A stretch of DNA of 64,000 bases. Origin: Meghimatium bilineatum (lineage: Eukaryota; Mollusca; Gastropoda; Stylommatophora; Philomycidae). Numbering within the stretch: position 1 is the stretch's first letter; every line of letters starts with the position of its first letter. Below are positions 1-11,944 of the stretch, in pieces. The notes beneath the pieces were generated by a model, which did not search any database, was not told the origin of the DNA, and saw only the letters and a program-made list of their open reading frames with translations. The translations under genes were made by a program, and so were the position numbers. The stretch lies in the NCBI GenBank assembly GCA_034231615.1, contig CM067322.1, positions 52,272,456 to 52,336,455 of the forward strand, given 5' to 3'.

Positions 1-200
1 TTCTCAGTAAGACACTTGAAGAGGCGCGGCAGCATGCACAGAACCGGGAGGCTTGCAGAGCGGCAGTGAATACAGCGTTCTGTAAAGGACAACGTCACAT
101 AGAGGCAGTTTTATTTCTCAAACGACCGCTAGATCTCTCTTGCAGCAGGACAATGACCCTACTAGACTCCCAGCTATATGTATCCAGGCGGTATGCCACT

Positions 201-2170
201 ATATCAGGATTGTGCAATATTTTATGGTGAGTCGGTCATATCTACTATTCGAAAAATCTGAAGAGGTTTATTTTTTTTTAAAATCAGAACAAAAGACTTG
301 CAATGATGAAAGTCATAACTGTTGTCATCCCCAACTTTAGTTCACCAGCAAGTGCTGATAGACTGTCTCCCTAAGATTCATTTAGTTCTGAACATGTACT
401 AAATTAGTAACATCACATATTTGATGTAATAATTTTCTATGTATTACCGTTTATCGTCGTGGTTTACAGTTTGGCACCGACGGTTCGCGATTTAATATTT
501 ACGATTTTACAGTTCATGTAAATTTCATACTCGCATAACAATTTTTAATTAGTTCCCCAGGCTAATAAACATTTCTTGGGCATAGCCCTCGGACGGTATT
601 TTCCCCAACATTTTAATATATTCTCTAAATATACCATAGGGAAGCAAATGGGGATGAAAAATAAGGAAGGGGGTTAGTTTGTACGTGGACATCATATGTC
701 CAAGTGCTACGGCATAGATAGACAGTACTAAGTTGGACTTACTGTCACTTACAGCATCATACCTATACTAACTTATGTGCATTACAATTACCTTCATCGT
801 GTTTATATGAAACTGTCAGAATCATCTAACTGCTCGCACTGAACTTGAAGAACTGGTTTCACATTTCTTCCCCTGGTTTTAGTCGCAATATAAGTGTCAG
901 ATTTCCGAAAAACAGGTCAAGGACAAGTTTTAGGATTGCTATCACGTACTTCATCGCTATGGTCCTATTCGCAGATCTAATGCAGCGCAAACAATATTGA
1001 ATGATCTTATTTTTCCTTTGATTTTCATTGGCTGGCGACATAAAGTATACGTAAGGTGGCCAATGATCAGTCGAATCAGCCAAGATAAACAACGCTCTTT
1101 GTAATCTAAGCGCAGGACAATTCAGACAATGACCTTGCGTATTATTTATAACTAATTTAAACGTTTGAAATAAAGATGGGATAAACGGTGTTGTTTCCCA
1201 TTCATTTAGCAAATATTGTCAGTACGTCTGTCATCATGCTGCTATACTCCGTTTACTAATTCATAAACATGGTTTGGAGCAATTTTCTCGTAAACAACCT
1301 CCTTGGTCGCGGAGATCGTTGGCATACAACTGTTGATATCAATGACGCTAAAATATTGATATTATTTAATCTATAGATGCATGCATTTTGCACATCGGCG
1401 AATATTTGTTGTTGATGTTTTAGGATTATTGCTAATAAGTTTAGTCGCATTTTAGATTTTACAGTACGCGGGTTATTTCCTATTTAACTGTGATTTAAAA
1501 ATAAAAAATTCCGAATAAAGTACATAGGGCAGAAACCACTTTTCTCCAGTTCGAGCTTGTTGTGACCCATAGTCATACCCTCTTTCATTATTGTTCTGAG
1601 AAGAGTCTCTCTTGGTCTTCCTCTTTTTCTTATCATCTATTTTAATTCTTGTATTGTCCGGCTCTGTGGTGGCGTGTCTGTGTGACCGCATAGGAATTTT
1701 GATTTTTGTGTGTAATGTCCACTGATTGTCATTCTTTAGCGTAGGGCCTAAGTGTGATGTGGTTTACATCGGCTCAGGATTCATCCAAATATTTAATATC
1801 ATAGCCTTGCCTCCTCAGCTCACGGATCTGTCTCATGTATTTACTTCATGCAAAAATCACGTGTGGCTTTTCATAAATAATATTCCTGCCTCCTAAAATT
1901 TTCCTGAAATTGAAGAAGGCGGATCTTAAAATTTTCCACAGAGTACTTTTAGAAATTTCAGTACTGCGGTCTGTTTTAAATATTGCTTTCCGTTTCCTAA
2001 GAGTAACGAGTTTAGTACATTCATCATTCTGTATGGCTACAAAATGACTAGTAATAAACAGTATTTTTATAACAACACCTATAATTATATAACATTGTGT
2101 TACCAATGTCAAACACGGTACTTGGCAAATACACTAGTGAAAAAAGATCACAGTTTGCAAAATGAGATGA
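201..2170. other. No recognisable gene
   Basis: AT-rich sequence with only short chance open frames. A CATTGG...CCAATG core like that of the palindromic MITEs lies at 1015-1075. The stretch 2516-3044 is likewise empty. Confidence 0.5.
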
Positions 2171-2515
2171 TTGAAGAAAGCTATCAATTTCACCAGAAGA
2201 GACACACGGAGAAATGAGGATATCAGAAACCAAATAAATACCTTCTTAAAACAAGACTTCACCGAGAAACAGCAAACCAGATGGTTTGGACACACTATGA
2301 AAATGGAACCAACGCAACAAGATGGTCATGCATATAACAGCAGAACATCGGGCTACAAGGCACGAGGAAGACCAAGAATTAGATGGGTGGAGACAATCAT
2401 GGAAACCTTAAAGAGACACTGCTGTCAATGACCAATGCGATCCAAATGACCACAAACAAATTCCCCCCTCCTCCCCCAGACGTTTAACGGCACAAGTGGA
2501 AGTGACAATAGATAG
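2171..2515 (+). mobile_element. LINE-B-related C-terminal fragment
   Basis: It encodes RRDTRRNEDIRNQ, QTRWFGHTMKMEP and GYKARGRPRIRWVETIMETL, matching the C-terminal part of LINE-B. It ends in a atagatagatatg tail. The 3' segment (gacgtttaacggcacaagtg) is closer to the copies at 16.1 and 35.9 kb, suggesting a subfamily. Confidence 0.75.
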
Positions 2516-3044
2516 ATATGTATAAGAAGTTTATTTGTAGCACACATTTTCAATATCTCCCGTCTTACGATATCAATTCAAAGTCGTCAACTTTCCTTTT
2601 CCTTCCTTCCAAGATATATGTGCGCGCTGAGTCCCGCCTAATCCAATGTGAAAAAGATGCCCCATTCGTACTAAACACTAATTGCGTTCGCTTCTCAGAG
2701 TGATAAATATCGCAATATAAAGGGCCCTCAGATTACTAGCAGAATGATGATATGCCTCTAGTAAAACGGTAACATTCTGCATAGTTATAAATTTGCACTT
2801 CAAACTTATGAATTTGATAAAAATGTGATTTTGCTCAAATCAATAAGAGGCCACAATAACTCAGTCTAAATATGCGACATACCATTAATTTTTTTTTAAA
2901 CAGCCACCTTGAGTTCTGTCGATGTGCTGCATGTTGAAATCGAGAATTGTAATTTCGTGGATGATTTGACTGCTAAAAAAACTATAAAATTTTGTATAAC
3001 AAGACGCGCTATTTACTGTAGAATATTACCAATCTGCAACAGCA

Positions 3045-3118
3045 TGTGCATTGCCTGTTGTGGAATACGAACCCGGTACCTATGCCGCCACAAACGCGCT
3101 CCGTACCAGCCATAATAT
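3045..3118 (-). mobile_element. tRNA-headed SINE fragment
   Basis: On the minus strand a B-box-like segment (ggttcgtattcc) and a head with tacggagcgcgtttgtggcg resemble the SINE at 15.8 kb. Only the head remains. Confidence 0.5.
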
Positions 3119-3404
3119 TATACTATGTACAATTGAATGACTATAATAGATCGATATAGAGGAATTTATTTAATTAAATATATTATCTATGATCAAAAAA
3201 TATTTATGTAGCGTCATTGATATTCGAAGGTTGCATGTCAAAGATATCTGCGATGTAACAGGTAATCTCGGAGAAATATGCTTCCAACCATGTTTATGAA
3301 TTAGACATGAAACAGACTATACAGGAGTTTCTGTTACCGATCAATCGTCTTGCAGTTTTCTTTCCTGATTGGAAAAGAACTAGAGAGATTATTAGCAAAT
3401 ATAA

Positions 3405-3619
3405 GAAAGATGAAGAAGTGAATCACAAAGTTGAATCTATTGGTTTTGTAACCTGGTGACTGACTGAAGAACAATGAATTTATTGTAGTTCATTTAATTT
3501 ATTGAGATCTATTGTGGTTGTAACCTGGCGATTGACTGAAGAACGATGAAGAAGTGGATCACATAGCTAATTTAATATATTGGTGTTGTAACCTGCTCAC
3601 TGATTGAAAAACGATGAAA
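3405..3619 (+). repeat. Three diverged tandem units of about 70 bp
   Basis: Each has tgtaacctgg-type sequence, then tgactgactgaagaacaatg aa and gaagtggatcacatagct. It is the flank of a hAT-like remnant. Confidence 0.7.
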
Positions 3620-4034
3620 ACGAAGATGTGGTTTTCTTTTACCTGATTTTCCCTATTCCCCAAATTCTGCGTTTGTTTCTTTGTGTCTCACTCCCCCAAC
3701 GATGTGATCCACGAATGGGCATTATGTCTCCAGTTGAAAACCACTGATCTAGATCTTTTCTTCTTGGATACTTTCTATTCTGCGTAAACCTCTCTCGTGT
3801 GATATTTACGCCACTGTTCGCTTGCTTCCAATACACTTGGAAAACTTTCAAGCGAGTGAATAAGTGCATAACTGTGTATTCCAGGCATCGTCCGTGGTGT
3901 GATAACAGAGACATGTTTTCCTGGCATATCAGCTGGAGAGAACGAACGTGATAGAGTGGAAGTGGTCAAAAGAAAATAATTTTTTTCTTACAATCTACAT
4001 AATGAGAGTAAACACAACTTTGTCAATTAGAGTT

Positions 4035-4150
4035 TGTGAAGTTAAGACTGTATTCCGTTGTATTGTTTTCAGTAAGAAGTCTGTATTCTGTGGTATTGCT
4101 TCCTGTGAGAAAACTGTTTTATGTGGTATTTCTTTCTGTAAGAAGGACAC
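4035..4150 (+). repeat. Three diverged tandem units of about 40 bp
   Basis: The core is ctgtattctgtggtattgc with a trailing gtaagaag. Directly precedes the 26-bp array. Confidence 0.65.
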
Positions 4151-4174
4151 ATACACGCGAAGAGAAAGGAAGAG

Positions 4175-4336
4175 AAACATAAATCTAGTCAGGGGTGTAT
4201 AAACATAAATCTAGTCAGGGGTGTATAAACATAAATCTAGTCAGGGGTGTATAAACATAAATCTAGTCAGGGGTGTATAAACATAAATCTAGTCAGGGGT
4301 GTATAAACATAAATCTAGTCAGGGGTGTATAAACAT
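4175..4336 (+). repeat. 26-bp minisatellite, six copies
   Basis: The unit aaacataaatctagtcaggg plus gtgtat is repeated almost without change, so the array is recent or homogenised. Confidence 0.95.
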
Positions 4337-4879
4337 GAGGGATATATATTGAGAGGTAATGGCACAATTAAGCCCGTAGACTCTATTTTTTTTTAAAGTA
4401 GGGAGGGGTGTGTTTTAGTGTTCAGCTACTCTTTTATGTTTACCTCTGCATTTGGTGACTGCTTTCACTTTTTATTATCGACTATGAAGATTGTGTTTTC
4501 TATGTGAATCGGAGAAGGAATTTCTCCAAACTTTCATAGTTTTTCATAGCCAGAAGACTATAATTATAGTCATATGCAATGCTTTAAGAAAAACCTCTTA
4601 GAGGGTGGGGGAGCTACCTCTCTAGAGTAGAAGACTGCCCAATTCATGACCTTAAAATCACATTGAGCTCAGCATCGGATTGACCATCTGTCATGTTCTG
4701 TAACCATCACAAAGGGACATCGCAGCAGGCACACACAATTCCCACATGTCTTTTAAAATGCGTGCAACGAATACTTAGCTTTGAGTAGCTTAAAACAATT
4801 GGCGTGGCAGAAATAAGACTGTCAGTTCGAATGTTACCCAACCCCCATGGGGATCTGAAAAGACTCAGACTACATGGAT

Positions 4880-5850
4880 CAGAATGGATGAGATAGAGAA
4901 GAGAATATAGACACGTTACCAAAGAGAGTCAAAGAATTGGATAAAAATACCACTGAAGATTTAAAACTAACGAAGAACGCAAAAAAATCAAAGTTGGAAA
5001 ACATTTACGCCAGAAATGGCAGCGGACAGCAACCTGTACAAATTTTGGAAAAAGCATTGGGCAGTGAATCGGAAAACTGACCGAAAATTACGCTTGTGCA
5101 TGATGGATGGTGCAGGAATCTACTAACTTCTGATGAGCTGAAGGAAAGGTTTTTCTTCGACACATACTTACAGCAAACAAAACAGAATAACATTGACGAA
5201 CATTGAATAACATTGACGATCAATTGATTCCATAGATGTTGTTAGAATGTGCAAAACAGCCTTGCGGCTGTTTTGCACATTCTAACAACATCTATGGAAT
5301 CAATTGATGTTGATGAGTTAATGGTTTACGATGACCTGAAGCGAACCATAAAGAAGACAACAGACTGTGCACCTCGTCCTGACGGAATATGTTATGGTCT
5401 TTTGAAAGACATTAGAGACGACTTGTTCAAGAAAATTACACAAGAATACAACAGAAGTTTAAAATCAGGATACATTTCAGGGGAATCGTTACATAGTTAT
5501 CTTCTTCCACTTGTAAAACCAGGCAAGGATATAACTGACATTAGTAGCTACCGCATCATCACGCCGCAGAATGTGTATGGAAAGGTGCTAGAAGGATCAT
5601 TGCAAGACGAGTGACCATCGATCTAGAAAACAGGGGCTTACTCACCGACACCCTCGGCTTATATAGATCTGACAAAGAGACGACCACTCATGCAGTAATT
5701 CTAAATATCTTACGAAGGCTTTCGGGTAACAGAAAATACAGCAGTCGCAGCGATATATCTGGAAGTTATGTATAACAGAGTCAGTTTCGGCGATCTTGTC
5801 CAGTTGCTAATTGACCTCAGCATCGACATCTGAATCTTTCTATGGATAGC
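4880..5850 (+). mobile_element. LINE-C, internal reverse-transcriptase fragment with a perfect hairpin
   Basis: Broken frames encode the linker KELDKNTTEDLKLTKNAKKS and then the reverse-transcriptase fingers DDLKRTIKKTTDCAPRPDGI, LLPLVKPGKDITDISSYR and LLTDTLGLYRSDKETTTHAV. They end with YNRVSFGDLVQLLIDLSI near motif A. The P-x-PDGI and KPGKD motifs are typical of I/Jockey-like LINEs with RNase H. A 43-bp perfect inverted duplication (5219-5308) interrupts the coding order. Both ends of the element are missing. Confidence 0.8.
5219..5308. repeat. Perfect inverted repeat, 43-bp arms with 4-nt loop
   Basis: The arms 5219-5261 and 5266-5308 are exact reverse complements, separated only by ttgc. 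The right arm is the sense LINE-C coding sequence (LHILTTSMESID); the left arm is its inverted copy. The region just upstream (tacagcaaacaaaacagaat) returns to sense LINE sequence. Confidence 0.97.
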
Positions 5851-5994
5851 AATTGTGATCATGTCTAGATAGTTGCTTAAAGTTGGGATCCTGGACCTCG
5901 GTGATTAGAATATCACTAAGATTGCCACAGTGATCTCCGCTGTCATCTATGCTTGATGACCTTTTGTTGTATAATCTGTGCAGAAAAACATATT

Positions 5995-6150
5995 ACATCA
6001 TTGAGGATGTGCATAGAAATTAGTACTTGCGACGTAGAACACAAGTTTGATGAGTTTTACGATAACCCACAGACTATCGGACTACATGGTATTGGTATAA
6101 ACAAAATACAAATAATATTATACAATACATTATCAACGTTTCAACTGTAA
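5995..6150 (+). repeat. Dispersed repeat R (unclassified), copy 1
   Basis: It matches the reverse complement of 18080-18215: gacgtagaacacaagtttga, gagttttacga, caacgtttcaac. It runs without a break into the left arm of the foldback that starts at 6147. Confidence 0.7.
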
Positions 6151-6796
6151 GATCTTTTTCAAGAAAATACAAAACAAACAGTGAAAAAACAATAAAATCA
6201 GGGTTTTTAAAAAAATATCACTATAAGAAAATCATTAGACGACAGACATTGAACAGTAACAATTGACAAACAGTAACAATTGACAAACAGTAACATTGAG
6301 TCCAAGGTAACAATGCCATACGTGTACATATGTGTTCTTATATTGAGACGCACATTAATATAAGACAAATGAGAACGAGATGAAATAACTATAGGGGCCT
6401 ACATGAAAACAACATCAATACAACGAAGACCTCCAACCGCCAAGATATAAATAAATGAATGATCAGAATCAAGAGCAAACGGCTTAAGGGTAAATCGGTG
6501 TATATTTTGACTTTGTTACCGTTAAGTCTTTTAGTCTTAATTCTGATCATTAATTTATTTATATTTTGGCGGGTGAGATCTTTGTTGTATCGCCGTTCAT
6601 GTTTGCAGATTTAGTTATTTCATTCAATATATATTTTTAACAAGCGTTTCTATGACAATACTTGTTTACGTACGTCATTGTTACCTTTAACGTCTATGTT
6701 GTTCAATGTCTGCTGTCTAATACTTTTGTAATAGTGACATTTTCTTTACTGTTTTTATTGTTTGTTCACTGTTTTGTATTTTCTTTAAAAAGATCT
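6147..6796. repeat. Large foldback: inverted arms of about 280-350 bp
   Basis: The left arm (about 6147-6493) and right arm (about 6516-6796) are reverse complements with indels. Paired landmarks are taagatctttttcaagaaaa with ttctttaaaaagatctta, attagacgacagacattgaa with caatgtctgctgtctaatac, and aaataaatgaatgatcagaa with ttctgatcattaatttattt. The centre is about 6494-6515. No open frame is inside. The right arm ends at a TTAA that is also the start of a piggyBac-like terminus. Confidence 0.88.
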
Positions 6797-7445
6797 TAAC
6801 TCTTTCAGGACTTGATTATTTTTAGGTTTGGACCAAATTAATTTTCAGGAGTAGAAAAATTTCCTTACATGTGTTTTTCATTGTATCACTTGACATACTA
6901 ATATTGATAAATGGTGTATGTGTAATATATCATTGGAAAGGGGAATTGATACAGAATATGAATATATAAGTACATTTATAGTATTTTATTACTTCACAAG
7001 ATTAGAGTTAGTAAAACACAAAACAAGAAAATGAAAATGTTAAGTTATTAGTATAAATATTGTGACTTACCCAAATGTGTCCATACTTGTCATTGATGAT
7101 ATCCATTTTTTAAGAATGTTTACACAAGTATATCCAATTCTCTTCATTATGCATTTTATTTGATGAATTTATATCAATAAATGTTAAAGTTATGTACATT
7201 TTTCTGATTGACACCAGAAGCAATGAAAATAAGAAAATATTTCAGACGTAGAAAAATTTTCCTACATGTGTTTTCAATTGTATCACTTGACATACTAATA
7301 TTGATAAATAGTGTATGTGTAATATATCATTGGAAAGAGGAATGGATACAGAATATGAATATATAAGTACATTGATCATGTATGATTACTTCACAAGGTT
7401 AGAGTTAGTAAGACACAAAACAAGAAAATGAAAATGTTAATTTAA
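6796..7445 (+). mobile_element. Possible piggyBac-type non-autonomous element with internal duplication
   Basis: It begins TTAActctttcaggacttga, the TTAA plus CYCWTT form seen at many piggyBac-like termini and at 18077 here. An internal segment of about 195 bp is directly repeated (6845-7040 and 7245-7441, sharing tcacttgacatactaatatt and ggatacagaatatgaatata). I could not find the opposite terminus, so the right border is arbitrary. Confidence 0.4.
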
Positions 7446-7454
7446 ATTTATTGA

Positions 7455-7670
7455 CTTAACAGTTCTGTGTCTCCGCCAATATTTATTCAGTCATATCATA
7501 TTTAGAACTCACTGTAAGAATGGAAGATTTACTGACATATAATTCTTTGGGTGTCTCCGCCAAGATTTTTTCAGACCTTTCATATTTAGAACTCACTGTA
7601 AGAATGGAAGATTTATTGACTTCTGTGGATCTCCACCGAGGTTTTTTAGTCTTGTCACATGGAAATATAC
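7455..7670 (+). repeat. Three tandem units of about 85-90 bp
   Basis: Units share gtgtctccgcca and then catatttagaactcactgta agaatggaagattta, starting near 7469, 7552 and 7628. The third is shortened (atctccaccgag). Confidence 0.75.
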
Positions 7671-7989
7671 AGCTGTAAGTTGTAGGCTGAACTTACTCCT
7701 GCCATCTAAGCACTACAAACATTTGCTACATTATGTGGTAACCAGTTTTACATATATAGCAGAAGAGGTAAACCTAATTTTGTCAGCTAGCTAAATTTAA
7801 AATTGCACATCAAGCTAAACCTTTTAGTTCTATGAAGTGCCAATAAAGTCACAGTTTTCACCAACTGCCAAAAACATCAGGAGATGGAGACTTCCTGCCT
7901 TGGAAGTAAAAAAAAATTTGTTTTAGTGTTGAATATCAAACGTTTGCAGTGGGCACTATCTCCAGAAGTCTATTCTGTTCTGAACACTG

Positions 7990-8160
7990 TTTCTTCTTCT
8001 TCTTCAGCTTACATTCTCAATCTCCCGCTGGATATCTCTTGTAACAGGACAATGGTCCTACTATATTTCCAGCAGGATGTAGTCCAGAGAATGGAAATGC
8101 GTTGTCGCCGTTTTATTTGCGCCAATGGTCCAACACATCCGTCTTCGGCGGGGAACACTG
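7990..8160 (-). mobile_element. SINE-A, short form, copy with (GAA)n tail
   Basis: ttcttcttcttcttcagctt marks the tail, followed by the full short-form body up to gccgaagacggatgtgttgg in sense. Well preserved. Confidence 0.85.
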
Positions 8161-8862
8161 TTTAAAAACACACATTTTCTCCATATGTTGCCTCGGTGGT
8201 AGAGGGGTTTTTTGGTTCACTTCACAGACCCAACTTGGTTGAATTAGCTTGTGGTTTGAAAGCCAATCGTTCTCGTTGTACGTGCGATATGATTGGATGA
8301 AAGCCAATCGTTCACATTGTACTGGCGATGTCATTGCATGCATTAGTCGCATCATAAAATTTGATCATAGTTAAATGGCAGTGGTAGGAGAAGATGATGT
8401 GGGAAAAAGATACTGAATTAGTAATAAAAGCCATAGTCCGTCAGGGTCGCAGGAGTGTCACATTGATAAATTTGGTACAGAAAGATTTTCACACATCTAT
8501 ATCCTCTACCATCCTGATAAGTTTTGAAACTTCACACCCTGCCCAGTCATTGATATTATCTAGACATGTCTTCTTCTGGCCTCCTAGTCTTCTTTCAACC
8601 TCCACCATACCTTGAAGAACGCCTCTTCATGTACACAACACGGAAAGGGACAGTTTACAAGTTTCAATTTCTCTTAAATTGGTGGAAGTTCACTACGAGT
8701 CACTCATTTCAGTGAGAGCAGCAATTTAGTTGTACTGGTCAGCTAACACCTGGCATAATCTGCACTGCTATTAGGTGTTGCCCATTATTTCTGCCTGCCT
8801 CATTGGACACATTGAAATAGACGAAACATTGGAAAACTGATTTTAATAATGTATAGTACCTA

Positions 8863-9547
8863 ATCTATGTGTAGTGAGGTCATTCTGTCGATCGTTGGAT
8901 TAATGAACTAACATCGTAAAGTCCAAACCGATTTGTGTAACAGAAGTCAGTTGATAATTAACATTCCACGGTGATGTCGTGGCAGAATTTACAACTCGCA
9001 TTGCCCTAGCATCAAGTGAATTTAACAGACTGTCTAATATCTGGAAATCAAAGTCAATCAGTACACGCACGAAAATGCGCTTAATTAATTCCTGCGTTAT
9101 TCCGGTGTTATCATATGGATGTGGGAGCTGGAAAAACTCTTTATCTTCAGAAAAGAAATTACTGAGTTTCGAGAACAAATTTCTTCGTAGGATAACTAAC
9201 ACCCATTGGAGTGAATTCAAATCGAATGATAAAATCAGAGAAGAGACACATCAAAATTTCATCACAGATGTTATCAGAAAACGCCGTTGGTCCTACATCG
9301 GCATGTCCTACGCGCAGACACCAACAGAATACACCACCAATCTCTTGAATGGATACCTACAGGAAAAAGAGCAAGGGGTAGACCAAAAGAAACACTCAGA
9401 AGAACAATACTTGGAGAAAGTAAAACAACCAATATTCATACTATTCAAGAACTGCATAGAATAGCTTTGAACAGACAGAATTGGAGAAATCTGACCTCTG
9501 CCCTATGCGCTAACTTCAGCGCAAAAGGAAAATTAATGAATGAATGA
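8863..9547 (+). mobile_element. LINE-E, 5'-truncated copy with 10-bp target-site duplication
   Basis: It encodes the thumb and C-terminus: FTTRIALASSEFNRLSNIWK, LINSCVIPVLSYGCGSWKNS, SFENKFLRRI. After a frameshift near 9300 it continues with GKRARGRPKETLRRTILGES and a C-terminus ending CANFSAKGKLMNE. The 3' tail is (GAAT)n. ATAGTACCTA at 8853-8862 and 9548-9557 marks the borders. It sits inside the 5' part of another LINE whose endonuclease start follows at 9565. Confidence 0.88.
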
Positions 9548-9557
9548 ATAGTACCTA

Positions 9558-9665
9558 GACAACACAAGCAATCAGTAATACTCAGACTGGGTACATGGAA
9601 TGCAAGAACCATATGCCTTAGACTTAACACCTCTGACATGACAAATGAACCATCTATTCATAAAC
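9558..9665 (+). mobile_element. Start of a LINE endonuclease domain (fragment)
   Basis: The frame encodes VILRLGTWNARTICLRLNTS, the GTWNxRT motif at the N-terminus of APE-type endonucleases in non-LTR retrotransposons. The sequence degenerates after about 30 residues. Its 5' flank, interrupted by LINE-E, probably continues at about 8700-8862. Confidence 0.6.
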
Positions 9666-9764
9666 CCATAATCTGTCAGTGTCATTACGGTACTACATTA
9701 GATGCACCTCCTTTGTAGTATTTCTTTAGGCGTACAGTATAATTTGTCATAACATTTTTCTATC

Positions 9765-10235
9765 TTGCACAGCATAGAGAGTTCAATAAAAATCAATGAG
9801 TCTGTTGGTGATTGCGTTGCCAGCCAAGTGAGATCTGCTGTCACTACCTCTATTTCCATTCTCGTACTTGATGTTATAGTGGTTAATGCAGCTCACCTCC
9901 TAGCTAATTTCCTGCTATTTTGGTAGGCCACGAAACCCCAACCACACATGTGTGTTTCTTGTGTTACTGAGCCATCTGTGTAAATTATATGTAGCTTCAA
10001 GTGCTGCAGTATGAGTTCTTGGATCATCGTTCTGTTCTGTTGGCAGCAAAGTCACTGCACTCTCGTCCCAGCTGAATCACAGCTGTTGTCAATAATTTTC
10101 TATCTTTGCTAAATACCACCCATTCACAGCTTCTTCCCACTTCCTCCAGCTCACAAACTCTTGAGTCTGTAATGGCCAAAGTACTGTATTCAAATCTCAC
10201 CGCAGACAATTGTATATTCATATTGCTCAGAGAGA
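9765..10235 (-). mobile_element. LINE-D, RNase H domain fragment
   Basis: The minus strand encodes IIYTDGSVTQETHMCGWGFV and MEIEVVTADLTWLATQSPTD. YTDGS holds the first catalytic Asp, and MEIEVVTADL matches the helix carrying the catalytic Glu of LINE-encoded RNase H. The upstream piece (10024-10221) is in another frame. This shows that LINE-D belongs to an RNase H-bearing clade. Confidence 0.75.
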
Positions 10236-10257
10236 TGGCAAACTACTGAAGAAACTA

Positions 10258-10608
10258 GACAAGTCTTGGTACCATCAAGGAGAAAAAAGACAAGATTATT
10301 AGTACCATCAAGGATAAACTAGACATGTCTTGGTACCATCAAGGATAAACTAGACAAGTCTTAGTACCATCATGGAGAAACTAGACAAGTCTTGGTACCA
10401 TCAAGGATAAACTAGACAAGAGTTTTGGTACCATCATGGAGAAACTAGACAAGAGTCTTAGTACCATCAAGGATAAACTAGACAAGAGTCTTGGTACTAT
10501 CAAGGAGAAACGAGACAAGATTAATAGTATCATCACGGAGAAACTAGACAAGTCTTGGTACCATCAATGACAAACTAGACAAGTCTTTGTACCATCAATG
10601 AGAAACTG
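10258..10608 (+). repeat. 31-33-bp minisatellite, eleven copies
   Basis: The unit is gacaagtcttggtaccatca aggataaacta with substitutions and 1-2-base indels between copies. Confidence 0.93.
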
Positions 10609-10689
10609 TTAATGTGAAAAACAATCAAGAATGGAATTGGTTTCACCATAAGAATAACAGATGCATCAACTACATAAACATTCACAATG

Positions 10690-11375
10690 CTATCATCATC
10701 ATTAAGTGCCGTCTCCGCAACGAAGGTTGGCTGCAACGTATCTCCAACATCTCCTGTCGCTTGTCTTGGTGGTGCACTCTGCTAGACTGTAACCTGTCCA
10801 TCGTGTGATGTTACTCTCCCACTTGTATCTCTGCCTACCTCTTGCTCGCTTCCCTTTGACTTTACCCTAAAGTAAGGTCTTCAATAAGGTGTCATGTCTT
10901 TTAATGTGTCCAAAGTATTTTATTTGCCTGATCTTTATTTCTCTTAGTAGTTCTTTCTTCATATTAAGTGTCTTTAGCACCTCTTTATTTGTTTTCTTCT
11001 CTTTCCATGATGTTCTCTCTATTCTTCTATATACCCACATCTCAAAGGCATCAATTTTGTCTTCTAATTGTTTATTTAGTGTCCATGTTTCTGAGCCATG
11101 CATTAATATGGAATAGATGTAGCATTTTATAATTCTCATTTTTAACTTTTTGTAATTTGTTTAGATATTAATAATTTCCTCATGTCATTGAAGGTACTTT
11201 TAACCATTACTATTCTCCTTTTAACTTCTGTTTCACATCTGCCATCATTTGTGACTATGTGTCCAAGATATTGATACTGTTTTACTTGTTGTAGTTTCTC
11301 TCCCTGTATATTTATGTTTACCTCCTGTTCTTCTGTGTCTTTGCTGATTATGATGGTTTTTGTTTTTTGGATATT
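10690..11375 (-). mobile_element. LINE-G, reverse-transcriptase thumb and C-terminal fragment
   Basis: The minus strand encodes VKQYQYLGHIVTNDGRCETE, MRIIKCYIYSILMHGSETWT, EMWVYRRIERTSWKEKKTNK and IRQIKYFGHIKRHDTLLKTL. It ends near a rc-ccgtctccgcaacgaagg motif and a (ATG)n tail. The catalytic box is missing. A second 3' end with the same motif lies at 17425-17475. Confidence 0.85.
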
Positions 11376-11566
11376 TATATATATTCATTGTTATAGTCCA
11401 TATTCATTGGTCCATATTCAGTCCACAATGATATAGTACATGAGGAAAGGAAAGTTAGTGTGTGAGGAAAGAAATGATAGTGTCCAAATCTAAATACATT
11501 TTGAACCAAAAAATGCAATGTTTGTTTTCTGTTTATCTGTTTATACACTATGTAGGTCTTTTTTAT

Positions 11567-11705
11567 TATGTTCATTCTCAAACTCCCATGAATATCTCTT
11601 ATAGTAGCACAGTGATCCTACAAGATGTCCAACAGAATATAGTTCACACAAAGGTTATGTGTTGTGTTGCCGTTTTATTTGCACCAATGGCCTGACACCT
11701 GATTA
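11567..11705 (-). mobile_element. SINE-A, short form, copy
   Basis: It runs from attctcaaactcccatgaat through gccgttttatttgcaccaat ggcctgacacc. Mid-section landmarks such as caacagaatatagttcacac are mutated. Confidence 0.75.
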
Positions 11706-11769
11706 AGAATCTCGAATAAATAGGTCAGATTTAGGTCTGTTCAAACGTCTCATTTTATCCTCGCGGTAA

Positions 11770-11788
11770 CCCCCCCCCCCCCCCCCCC
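11770..11788 (+). repeat. Poly(C)/poly(G) tracts (group)
   Basis: A run of 19 C is here. Others are at 17073-17089, 35181-35192, 38591-38603, 43294-43307 and 46103-46114 (C) and 56548-56559 (G). Confidence 0.95.
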
Positions 11789-11944
11789 AACACAAAAAAT
11801 CAACAACCGAGAAATACAGGAATACTAAAAAACGTGTAATAATGATTTACACAGGAGACACATTCACGTGACATTTACAGTGCATGAATAAATGTCTCCC
11901 TAGTTGATGATTGGTCGATAAGGGATTAAAACCTTTTGGTTAAG

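Noticed and set aside
4707..4922. Minus-strand 71-residue frame
   Set aside because: It overlaps the sense LINE-C linker region and shows no motif.
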